A DNA stretch of 7,560 nt from an uncultured Bacteroidota bacterium. GTDB lineage: Bacteria; Bacteroidota; Bacteroidia; Bacteroidales; CAIWKO01. The stretch covers positions 1 through 7,560 of the forward strand of contig CALGYY010000002.1 in assembly GCA_937934705.1 (NCBI GenBank). The letters run 5' to 3'. How positions within the stretch are numbered: position 1 is the first letter of the stretch; each line of letters starts with the position of its first letter. Of this stretch, positions 1-5,803 are shown one piece after another. A model generated the notes under the pieces. The model was not told the DNA's origin. It saw nothing but the letters and a program-made list of their open reading frames with translations, and made no database searches. A program made the translations under genes and the position numbers.

Positions 1-8
1 GGCGAGAA

Positions 9-45
9 AAAAGCGCTTTTGTTACTTTTGGCGCGACAAAAGTAA
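9..45. repeat. Tandem palindromes, short hairpin element
   Basis: Two inverted repeats sit side by side. The first is a 12-bp perfect palindrome, AAAAGCGCTTTT, at 9-20. The second is a 9-bp perfect stem, TTACTTTTG at 22-30 pairing with CAAAAGTAA at 37-45, around a GCGCGA loop. Hairpins built on a TTACTTTT(T)G/CAAAA(A)GTAA stem are, from memory, common dispersed intergenic elements in Bacteroidota genomes. That family assignment is recall and not something shown here. No coding sequence covers the element. It may be a 3'-end structure of a gene left of the window. Confidence 0.5.
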
Positions 46-63
46 GGCAATGAAATACTGAAA

Positions 64-112
64 GTTCAGATTATTCCGAAGTGACCTCAAGACCACTGTA
101 ACCGATCTGAAC
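64..112. repeat. Imperfect inverted repeat with nested second arm
   Basis: GTTCAGAT at 64-71 is the exact reverse complement of ATCTGAAC at 105-112. Nested within it, AGTG at 80-83 pairs with CACT at 94-97, with nearly symmetric spacers of 8 and 7 nt between the two stems. It abuts the terminator-like hairpin that starts at 113, so 64-149 is one continuous structured non-coding stretch. The function is unknown. It could be an RNA structure or a chance pairing, since each stem is short. Confidence 0.3.
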
Positions 113-149
113 AAAAAGAAAAAGGTTCGGGTGCGGAGGGCTCCCGAAC
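113..149 (-). terminator. Leftward intrinsic terminator-like hairpin (repeat copy 1)
   Basis: On the minus strand, GTTCGGG (149-143) and CCCGAAC (131-125) form a 7-bp GC-rich stem around an 11-nt loop. A T-rich tail made of two runs of five T separated by C follows (about 123-113). This is the layout of a Rho-independent terminator for leftward transcription. No convincing minus-strand gene lies immediately upstream of it; the nearest gene, the lipoprotein at 270, runs the other way. The whole 37 nt recurs exactly, in the opposite orientation, at 7277-7313, so it may be a dispersed repeat rather than a gene-specific terminator. On the plus strand the hairpin is followed by only three T, so termination in that direction would be weak. 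Confidence 0.6.
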
Positions 150-217
150 TTTAAGGCCCGGTGTCATTGTTTTCCCTCTGAAAATGAACAAACATCCTGA
201 TCAGTCAAAAACCTGCT

Positions 218-249
218 TTTGGGATTTTACCGTAGAAACACTATATTTG
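218..249 (+). promoter_or_regulatory. Bacteroidota-type promoter for the lipoprotein gene
   Basis: TTTG at 218-221 and TATATTTG at 242-249 match the -33 (TTTG) and -7 (TAnnTTTG) elements of the Bacteroidota housekeeping sigma factor. The 20-bp spacer lies within the usual range. Transcription would start a few bases after 249, giving a short A/T-rich leader of roughly 15 nt before the ATG at 270. No strong Shine-Dalgarno sequence is present, as is usual in this phylum. This is the best promoter match in the window. Confidence 0.7.
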
Positions 250-269
250 TATGAGCTAAAATTAAGATT

Positions 270-845
270 ATGCGACACATCCTGACTTGCGTCCTGCTCA
301 TCGTGATTCTGTTGACTGCAGCAGCCTGTAAAACTGCAAAAAATTCGGGCCCCGGCATACGACCCACGGAAACCGCTGCCCAGGAGCAGGCCGGAAAGCC
401 CCTGCCGGATTATCAGGCCGAGGCCGTCAGCGGCCCTACCAACCGCTACCCGGTAGAAAGTCCGATGCCCGTGGTGATCTATAAAACCAAGGCGGACTAC
501 AAGGACAAAGTCCCGGTAAGTCTCAGCGCTGACAAAAAAAACCTGCTCTCCTACCCCGGCCCCCGGGATATATTTTACCAGGATGACTATGCATACCCCG
601 TCCTCCTCCATGGCGGCTACCTGCTCGATCTCAGGGGAATAGGACCTGGCGTGGCATTCACGCAATACACCTACGAACAGTACAGCCGCTTTCAGCAGGC
701 TCCCTCACAACAGGAAATCATGGATCATCTGCTGGATACTGACCCGCTGCTGGAGCTATATCAATGCACCTGCATTTTAGACACCGCCGTGATCAATGCC
801 CTGATCCGCTCCGGTGAATTAAAGAGCTGCACCCGCCTGAAATAA
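270..845 (+). CDS. Putative lipoprotein of unknown function
   Basis: The 191-residue product starts with a lipoprotein signal peptide: Arg2 and His3, a hydrophobic stretch at about 4-19, and a lipobox ending Ala17-Ala18-Ala19-Cys20. Signal peptidase II should cleave before Cys20 and leave a lipidated protein. Lys21 at +2 gives no retention signal that I can read with certainty in this phylum. A Pro/Glu/Gln-rich, probably disordered linker (about 21-60) precedes a compact C-terminal domain (about 66-191) rich in Tyr, Asp and Gly. That domain has a CTC pair (Cys166, Cys168) and a last cysteine at 187, near the C-terminus. I do not recognise the domain and assign no function. The start is supported by the well-placed promoter at 218-249 and by the signal peptide. 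The next gene, cysC, is 189 bp downstream with its own candidate -7 box, so co-transcription is uncertain. Confidence 0.8.
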   Translation: MRHILTCVLLIVILLTAAACKTAKNSGPGIRPTETAAQEQAGKPLPDYQAEAVSGPTNRYPVESPMPVVIYKTKADYKDKVPVSLSADKKNLLSYPGPRDIFYQDDYAYPVLLHGGYLLDLRGIGPGVAFTQYTYEQYSRFQQAPSQQEIMDHLLDTDPLLELYQCTCILDTAVINALIRSGELKSCTRLK

Positions 846-847
846 GC

Positions 848-897
848 CGCCTGCTCCTGATCATGATATCCGGATCAGAATGTGAGCCCGGGAGGCG
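848..897 (+). terminator. Possible interrupted hairpin after the lipoprotein gene
   Basis: Three successive arms pair in order. CGCCT (848-852) pairs with AGGCG (893-897), GCTC (853-856) with GAGC (884-887), and CTGATC (857-862) with GATCAG (873-878), leaving a 10-nt apical loop and 5-nt bulges on the 3' side. The structure starts three bases after the stop codon, where a terminator is expected. No T-run follows it, so it may be a transcript-stabilising 3' structure or a Rho-dependent end instead of a true intrinsic terminator. Confidence 0.35.
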
Positions 898-950
898 CAA
901 TTCATTTCTGCTGAAATCCTCAATTCAGAAATACTCTACTCATTCGATAG

Positions 951-978
951 TCTATATTGTTTTTATAGAAAATATAGA
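951..978. promoter_or_regulatory. AT-rich inverted repeat upstream of cysC
   Basis: TCTATATT (951-958) and AATATAGA (971-978) form a perfect 8-bp inverted repeat with a 12-bp spacer. An extra TATAG half-like copy lies at 964-968. The right arm ends 20 bp before the candidate -7 box of cysC, so the repeat covers the region where a -33 element would lie and where an operator for an activator or repressor might sit. No named regulator can be assigned. The site is very AT-rich, so chance symmetry is a real alternative. Confidence 0.3.
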
Positions 979-998
979 GAATTCCCCCTGATTTTTTA

Positions 999-1006
999 TA
1001 TTTTTG
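999..1006 (+). promoter_or_regulatory. Candidate -7 element for cysCDN
   Basis: TATTTTTG fits the Bacteroidota TAnnTTTG box and lies 28 bp before the cysC ATG, which would give a leader of roughly 20-25 nt. There is no TTTG-like -33 element at the expected distance; the inverted repeat at 951-978 occupies that region instead. This may mean activator dependence, or that the box is fortuitous in an AT-rich stretch. Confidence 0.4.
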
Positions 1007-1034
1007 CAGCCCTGAAAAACCAAAGAGTATTGCA

Positions 1035-1658
1035 ATGAAAATGCGGATATTGACGGATTTCAACAGTTATATCAGAAGGAACCGCAAGCGTTTCCTGGTC
1101 CGCCAGGACCCTAAGGTGATATGGATGACGGGCTTATCGGGTGCGGGGAAGACAACCCTTCAGGAGGCACTGGAAAAGGAAATTCACCGCAAAGGTTATT
1201 TCACCAAGAGTTTCGACGGGGATGAGATCCGGCAGGGACTGAATAAAGATCTGGGATATACCGTTGAAGACCGCATCGAGAACATCCGCCGTACCGCTGA
1301 AATTTCCAAACTTTTTTGTGATCACGGACTGATCGTGATCTGTAGCCTGATCACGCCGACCAAAGCCATGCGCGATCTGGCAAGAGAAATCATCGGACCG
1401 GACCGTTTTGTTGAAGTTTTTGTGAATTGCCCACTGGAGGTATGCGAGCAGCGTGATGTCAAGGGTTTGTATAAAAAAGCCCGGGCTGGTCTGATTAAGA
1501 ACTTCACGGGTATTGATGCCGCATACGAAAAACCTGAACATCCGCAGATAGAGCTCCGGACGGATCTCTGGGATGTGAAAAAAACGGCCCGTTACCTGCT
1601 CAGAAAAGTATTACCATTAATCAGATACCGTAAGAAGAAATGGCTGTCTATCATCTGA
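1035..1658 (+). CDS. cysC: Adenylylsulfate (APS) kinase
   Basis: CysC phosphorylates APS with ATP to give PAPS, the activated sulfate donor, in the cytoplasm. The 207-residue protein shows the family motifs in order: P-loop GLSGAGKTT (33-41), the DGD of the substrate region (61-63), the DRIENIRR motif (79-86), and the lid segment GLYKKARAG followed by KNFTGID (144-161). The length fits the family (about 200). Two departures stand out. The P-loop has Thr where GKST is usual. The usual S-P of the 'ISP' loop, whose Ser is phosphorylated in E. coli CysC, reads ITPT (106-109), with Thr107 at that position. The C-terminal tail is basic (RYRKKK, 198-203). ATG 1041 is an alternative start only two codons in. 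The gene overlaps cysD by 19 nt, which suggests translational coupling within one operon. Confidence 0.93.
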   Translation: MKMRILTDFNSYIRRNRKRFLVRQDPKVIWMTGLSGAGKTTLQEALEKEIHRKGYFTKSFDGDEIRQGLNKDLGYTVEDRIENIRRTAEISKLFCDHGLIVICSLITPTKAMRDLAREIIGPDRFVEVFVNCPLEVCEQRDVKGLYKKARAGLIKNFTGIDAAYEKPEHPQIELRTDLWDVKKTARYLLRKVLPLIRYRKKKWLSII

Positions 1659-2545
1659 ACCATTTGCGCCAGCTGGAAGCGGAATCCGTTTTTGTGATCC
1701 GTGAGGTGGCGGCGCAGTTTGAACGTCCTTCCCTGCTGTTTTCGGGCGGGAAAGACAGTATTGTGATGCTGCATCTGGCACGCAAGGCATTCTGGCCGGC
1801 CCGCCTGCCCTTTCCCCTGCTTCACATCGACACGGGTCATAATTTTCAGGAAACCCTCGATTACCGTGACCAGCTGGTTGAGTCGATCGGCGCCAGGCTG
1901 GTCGTTGGATCGGTACAGGAGTCGATTGACAAAGGCCGGGCTGTGGAAGAACAGGGCTATAATGCCAGCCGCAATGTTTTGCAGACTGTGACGCTTCTCG
2001 ATACAATTGAAGAGCATAAATTCGATGTTTGCCTGGGTGGTGGCCGCCGGGATGAAGAGAAAGCCCGGGCAAAAGAGCGCTTTTTTTCGCATCGCGATGA
2101 ATTCGGGCAGTGGGATCCCAAGAATCAGCGTCCGGAACTCTGGAATCTTTTTAATGGCAGGAAAAGGCAGGGCGAACACTTCAGGGTTTTCCCGCTGAGC
2201 AACTGGACAGAGATGGATGTATGGCAATACATTCTTCAGGAGAATATTGAGATGCCTTCTTTATACTTCAGTCACGACCGTGATGTATTCGTGCGCGACG
2301 GGGTGATCCTGGCCTATTCACCCATCATGAAACTGAAAGACAGTGAAAAGGTGGTGAATATGCATGTACGTTTCAGAACCATCGGCGACATGACCTGCAC
2401 CGGCGCTACGGTTTCCAATGCCAACACGCTCGAAGACATCATCAGTGAGGTGGCGGCCTCCCGGGTCACCGAACGCGGCGGGCGCTTTGATGACAAACGC
2501 AGTGATGCGGCCATGGAAGACCGGAAAAAAGAAGGATACTTTTAA
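1640..2545 (+). CDS. cysD: Sulfate adenylyltransferase subunit 2 (ATP sulfurylase small subunit)
   Basis: CysD is the catalytic subunit of the heterodimeric ATP sulfurylase. It adenylylates sulfate with ATP to form APS, a step driven by GTP hydrolysis in CysN. The 301-residue protein matches the family length (E. coli about 302). It carries the PP-loop SGGKDS (35-40) of the ATP-pyrophosphatase superfamily, the HIDTGHNF segment (62-69), and GGGRRDEEKARAKER (133-147), typical of this subunit. The C-terminus (GGRFDDKRSDAAMEDRKKEGYF) is also characteristic, so the gene looks complete. The start at 1640 lies inside the 3' end of cysC, preceded by a purine-rich AAGAAGAA stretch. cysN follows after 17 bp. 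The order cysC-cysD-cysN points to a single PAPS-forming operon. Confidence 0.96.
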   Translation: MAVYHLNHLRQLEAESVFVIREVAAQFERPSLLFSGGKDSIVMLHLARKAFWPARLPFPLLHIDTGHNFQETLDYRDQLVESIGARLVVGSVQESIDKGRAVEEQGYNASRNVLQTVTLLDTIEEHKFDVCLGGGRRDEEKARAKERFFSHRDEFGQWDPKNQRPELWNLFNGRKRQGEHFRVFPLSNWTEMDVWQYILQENIEMPSLYFSHDRDVFVRDGVILAYSPIMKLKDSEKVVNMHVRFRTIGDMTCTGATVSNANTLEDIISEVAASRVTERGGRFDDKRSDAAMEDRKKEGYF

Positions 2546-2562
2546 TCAATGGAACAAAGGAT

Positions 2563-3834
2563 ATGAGTACCGAAACCAAAGGATATCTTGACATGGAACT
2601 GCTGCGCTTCACCACCGCAGGGAGTGTTGACGACGGCAAAAGCACACTGATCGGGCGCTTGCTGTATGACACCAAATCCATTTTCGAAGACCAGTACGAC
2701 GCCATCAAAAAAGCCAGTGAACAAAGAGGCGAGGAAGGGGTCAATCTGGCACTGCTGACCGACGGTTTGCGTGCTGAACGTGAACAGGGCATCACCATTG
2801 ATGTTGCTTACCGCTATTTCGCCACACCAAAACGCAAGTTCATCATTGCTGATACGCCCGGACATATTCAGTACACCCGCAACATGGTCACCGGAGCATC
2901 CACCGCCAACCTGGCCATCATTCTTGTTGATGCCCGTAAAGGCGTGATCGAGCAGACCCGCAGACATGCCTTCATAGCGTCTTTGCTGAAGATCCCGCAC
3001 CTTGTGATCTGTGTCAACAAAATGGATCTGGTGGATTACTCACAGGAAGTGTATGAGAACATCCAGCGTGATTTCAAGAACTTCTCCAGTAAACTCGAAG
3101 TCTTCGATATCCGCTTCATCCCGATTAGTGCATTAATGGGCGACAATGTGGTGGACAAATCAGACCGCATGCCCTGGTACAAGGGATTGGCGCTTCTTGA
3201 TATGCTGGAAGCGATTCACATCAGCAGCGACGAAAATATGGTGGATTGCCGCTTCCCCGTGCAATACGTGATCCGCCCATACAGCGACGAATTCCACGAT
3301 TACAGGGGATATGCGGGACGCATTGCCGGAGGAATTTTCAAACCCGGCGATAAGGTCATGGTGCTGCCTTCGGGATTTACCAGCAGGATTGCCAGTATCG
3401 ACACCTTTGACGGCCCCGTTGATGAAGCCTTCCCTCCCATGTCGGTGACCATCAGGCTGGAGGATGAAATCGACATCAGCCGCGGAGATATGATCGTGCG
3501 GGAGAATAATCTGCCGTCTGTCAGCCAGGATTTCGACGTGATCATCTGCTGGATGAACGAAAAGAAACTGGTTCCCGGCGGAAAGTATTTCATCCGGCAC
3601 ACCACGCGGGAAGCCCGATGTATTGTCCGCGAACTGCGTTATAAAGTCGACATCAACACCCTGCACCGCAACGAAGAGGATAAGAGTATCGGGCTGAATG
3701 ACATCGCGAGGATTTCCTTGCGTACCACCCAGCCTTTCTTTTTCGACAAGTACCGTATCAACAGGAACACAGGCAGTGTGATCCTGGTGGATGAGGCCAC
3801 GAACGAAACCGTAGGCGCAGGCATGATCGTCTGA
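2563..3834 (+). CDS. cysN: Sulfate adenylyltransferase subunit 1 (ATP sulfurylase GTPase subunit)
   Basis: CysN is the EF-Tu-like GTPase partner of CysD; GTP hydrolysis drives the unfavourable synthesis of APS. In the 423-residue protein the GTPase motifs appear in order: G1 GSVDDGKST (20-28), G2 around ITID (77-80), G3 DTPGH (97-101), G4 NKMD (152-155) and G5 SAL (189-191). Two beta-barrel domains follow, ending in the typical NRNTGSVILVDEATNETVGAGMIV. It is shorter than E. coli CysN (about 475) and has no fused APS kinase domain, in keeping with the separate cysC upstream. The start at 2563 is chosen because it places the conserved LLRFTTAGSVDDGKS early. ATG 2593 is a less likely alternative, and ATG 2549 is out of frame and hits a stop within five codons. 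The stop codon touches that of the convergent gene. Confidence 0.96.
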   Translation: MSTETKGYLDMELLRFTTAGSVDDGKSTLIGRLLYDTKSIFEDQYDAIKKASEQRGEEGVNLALLTDGLRAEREQGITIDVAYRYFATPKRKFIIADTPGHIQYTRNMVTGASTANLAIILVDARKGVIEQTRRHAFIASLLKIPHLVICVNKMDLVDYSQEVYENIQRDFKNFSSKLEVFDIRFIPISALMGDNVVDKSDRMPWYKGLALLDMLEAIHISSDENMVDCRFPVQYVIRPYSDEFHDYRGYAGRIAGGIFKPGDKVMVLPSGFTSRIASIDTFDGPVDEAFPPMSVTIRLEDEIDISRGDMIVRENNLPSVSQDFDVIICWMNEKKLVPGGKYFIRHTTREARCIVRELRYKVDINTLHRNEEDKSIGLNDIARISLRTTQPFFFDKYRINRNTGSVILVDEATNETVGAGMIV

Positions 3835-3838
3835 TCAG
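3831..3838. other. Abutting convergent stop codons in a palindrome
   Basis: cysN ends with TGA at 3832-3834, and the opposing PurF-like gene ends with TGA read from 3837 to 3835. No base separates them, and together with the flanking bases they make the palindrome CTGATCAG. Neither gene can therefore have a terminator outside the coding sequence of the other, and I see no hairpin/T-tract just beyond either stop. Confidence 0.9.
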
Positions 3839-5736
3839 TAGGCCCGTTCGTTTTTCCCCTCAATATAATTGATGAAAGAGCGGTTGGCCACGCGGTTCCC
3901 GCCCGGAGTCGGGTAATCGCCCGTAAAGTACCAGTCGCCGGTATTTTCAGGACAAGCAGCATGAAGGTCTTCGATGGTCTGATAAACGATTTTGACCTTG
4001 GCCTTCACATCCGGCGGGGTGAGCATTCGTGAGATCCTTTCCGACAACTGTTCGGGACTGAAAGGCTTGTAAATCTCCCTGACCACATTCACACATTCAT
4101 CCCGGGGAATTTTTTCCTGGGCCCGGGCATTCTGATACACCCGGTTGATAATGCTTTCCTGGTGAGTTTCTTTCAGCAGTTCTATCGCTGCCCTGAAGGC
4201 GACAAAGTCGCTCAGGCGGGCCATATCAATCCCGTAACAATCAGGATAGCGGATCTGTGGTGCTGAAGAAGCAATCACGATCATTTTCGGCCGCAGCCGA
4301 TCGAGGATGCGGATGATACTCTGCCGCAGCGTAGTCCCGCGTACGATGCTGTCATCCACCACAACAATATTGTCCTGATCATTCCTGATGATCCCGTAAG
4401 TAACATCATACACATGGGCCACAAGATCGTCACGGTCTTTATCCTGGGTGATGAAAGTCCGCAGCTTAATGTCCTTAACGGCGATCTTGTCGATCCTCGG
4501 TGAAAAGGCCAGTATCTTACGCAGGCTCTCTGCATCCAGCTGATCGCGTTGCTGAAGAATGCGCTCTGCCTTGATCCTGTTACAGAACTGGTGTAATTCC
4601 TCCACCAGTCCGTAATAAGCAACAGCCGCGGTATTCGGGATATATGAAAAAACCGTATTCTCAAGGTCGTGATCAATGGCTTTGAGGATGGACGGGGCTA
4701 ATGCTTTACCCAGAGCTTTGCGTTCGCTGTAAATCTCAGCATCGGTTCCCCGTGAAAAATAGATCCGCTCGAATGAGCAGGCCTTGCGGGGACGTGTTTC
4801 CTTGCAAAGGAATTCTCCCGCCTGTCCGTCGCGCTTCACAATCAGTGCATGGCCCGGCCGGAGTTCCTTTACATCTTCAAAATGTACGTTGAAGGTAGTT
4901 TGTATCACCGGTCTTTCCGATGCAGCCACCACCACCTCATCATCCATATAATAATAGGCGGGCCTGATACCCGAAGGATCCCTGAGCACAAAAGCATCGC
5001 CGTGACCGGTGAGGCCGGCGATCACATAGCCGCCGTCCCAGTGCTTGCTGCTCTGCTGCAGTACTTTTTGCAGATCGAGATCCCTGGCGATCAGACGGGA
5101 AATGTCCTGCTTGCAGTATCCTTCCGCCTTGTATTTCCGGAAGAGGTTTTCATTTTCCTCATCCAGAAAATGGCCGATCTTTTCCAGTATGGTCACGGTG
5201 TCAGACGTTTCCACCGGGTGCTGACCCAGCGAGATCAGCTTATCAAAAAGCTCATCAACATTTGTCAGGTTGAAATTGCCGGCGATGACCACATTTTTTG
5301 TGAGCCAGTTGCTGGTTCTGACAAAGGGGTGACAAAAGGCAATGTTATTCTTCCCGAAAGTACCGTAGCGGAGGTGACCCAGGTAGAGTTCACCGGTAAA
5401 TTCCACATTCTGCTTCAGCCATTCGGCATCGTTCAGTTTCTGGGGACAGTTTCTCCGCATATAGCGGATTTCCTGGTAGATCTGATTGAATATATCAATG
5501 ATAGGCGTGGAGGAGGCAGAGCGGAGTACGTTGATGTACTTCTTTCCCGGCTCCATATCAAACTTCACATTGGCGATCCCTGCCCCATCCTGTCCCCGGT
5601 TATGTTGCTTTTCCATCAGCAGCGACAGTTTGTTGAGTCCGTACAAAGGACTTCCGTATCGCGAGAGGTAATATTCAAGGGGTTTCAGCAGCCGGATAAA
5701 GGCAATGCCGCATTCATGCTTGATCGCGTCGCTCAT
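3835..5736 (-). CDS. Long-form PurF-type amidophosphoribosyltransferase
   Basis: This 633-residue protein pairs an Ntn-type glutaminase with a type I phosphoribosyltransferase. The family makes phosphoribosylamine from PRPP and glutamine, the first step of purine synthesis. Glutaminase signs: Cys9 preceded by an eight-residue MSDAIKHE propeptide, QHNRGQDGAG (44-53), GHLRYGTFG (120-128), GNFNLTN (153-159, where PurF usually has HNGNL), SDT (178-180) and DPSGIRP (253-259). PRTase sign: VVVDDSIVRGTT (458-469), then RYPDCYGID (496-504). It is about 130-160 residues longer than typical PurF, with extra sequence near 73-115 and 380-420. The Fe-S CxxC before FTGxYPT is replaced (GDWYFTGDYPT, 600-610), and the NRYxGRTFI loop reads DIKLRTFI (422-429). 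The start is fixed by the need to place Cys9 near the N-terminus. I leave the symbol blank because it may be a paralogue of the housekeeping PurF. Confidence 0.85.
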   Translation of the reverse strand: MSDAIKHECGIAFIRLLKPLEYYLSRYGSPLYGLNKLSLLMEKQHNRGQDGAGIANVKFDMEPGKKYINVLRSASSTPIIDIFNQIYQEIRYMRRNCPQKLNDAEWLKQNVEFTGELYLGHLRYGTFGKNNIAFCHPFVRTSNWLTKNVVIAGNFNLTNVDELFDKLISLGQHPVETSDTVTILEKIGHFLDEENENLFRKYKAEGYCKQDISRLIARDLDLQKVLQQSSKHWDGGYVIAGLTGHGDAFVLRDPSGIRPAYYYMDDEVVVAASERPVIQTTFNVHFEDVKELRPGHALIVKRDGQAGEFLCKETRPRKACSFERIYFSRGTDAEIYSERKALGKALAPSILKAIDHDLENTVFSYIPNTAAVAYYGLVEELHQFCNRIKAERILQQRDQLDAESLRKILAFSPRIDKIAVKDIKLRTFITQDKDRDDLVAHVYDVTYGIIRNDQDNIVVVDDSIVRGTTLRQSIIRILDRLRPKMIVIASSAPQIRYPDCYGIDMARLSDFVAFRAAIELLKETHQESIINRVYQNARAQEKIPRDECVNVVREIYKPFSPEQLSERISRMLTPPDVKAKVKIVYQTIEDLHAACPENTGDWYFTGDYPTPGGNRVANRSFINYIEGKNERAY

Positions 5737-5740
5737 GGGG

Positions 5741-5748
5741 CAAAATTA
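5741..5748 (-). promoter_or_regulatory. Candidate -7 element for the PurF-like gene
   Basis: Read leftward, TAATTTTG matches TAnnTTTG and ends only four bases (CCCC) before the ATG. No TTTG-like -33 element is seen at the expected distance. If used, transcription would begin at or next to the start codon and give a leaderless mRNA. Otherwise the gene is read from the membrane-protein gene, whose stop lies 67 bp upstream; no terminator is visible in that gap. Confidence 0.35.
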
Positions 5749-5803
5749 GTGTTTATGCCGGCTTCGCGGAAGGAAATTATCAGATTTTTTTCACAGGGAA
5801 ACC

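Noticed and set aside
201..665. Minus-strand 154-codon frame that ends ahead of the left terminator-like hairpin
   Set aside because: The position relative to the terminator is tempting, but the opposite strand has a lipoprotein signal with lipobox and a well-spaced promoter. The minus frame has no motif, so I treat it as a shadow.
846..1034. Riboswitch (for example SAM type) upstream of the sulfur genes
   Set aside because: The likely leader of cysC is only about 25 nt, too short for a riboswitch. The rest of the gap shows only the post-lipoprotein hairpin and an AT-rich inverted repeat, with no recognisable aptamer core.
1592..2227. Minus-strand 211-codon frame opposite cysD
   Set aside because: It is fully antisense to an unambiguous cysD with an intact PP-loop; no domain is visible in the minus frame.
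5737..5803. AGGG/CCCT mini-hairpin after the membrane protein stop codon as a terminator
   Set aside because: The stem is only 4 bp and, on the transcribed strand, is followed by A residues instead of T, so it would not terminate leftward transcription.
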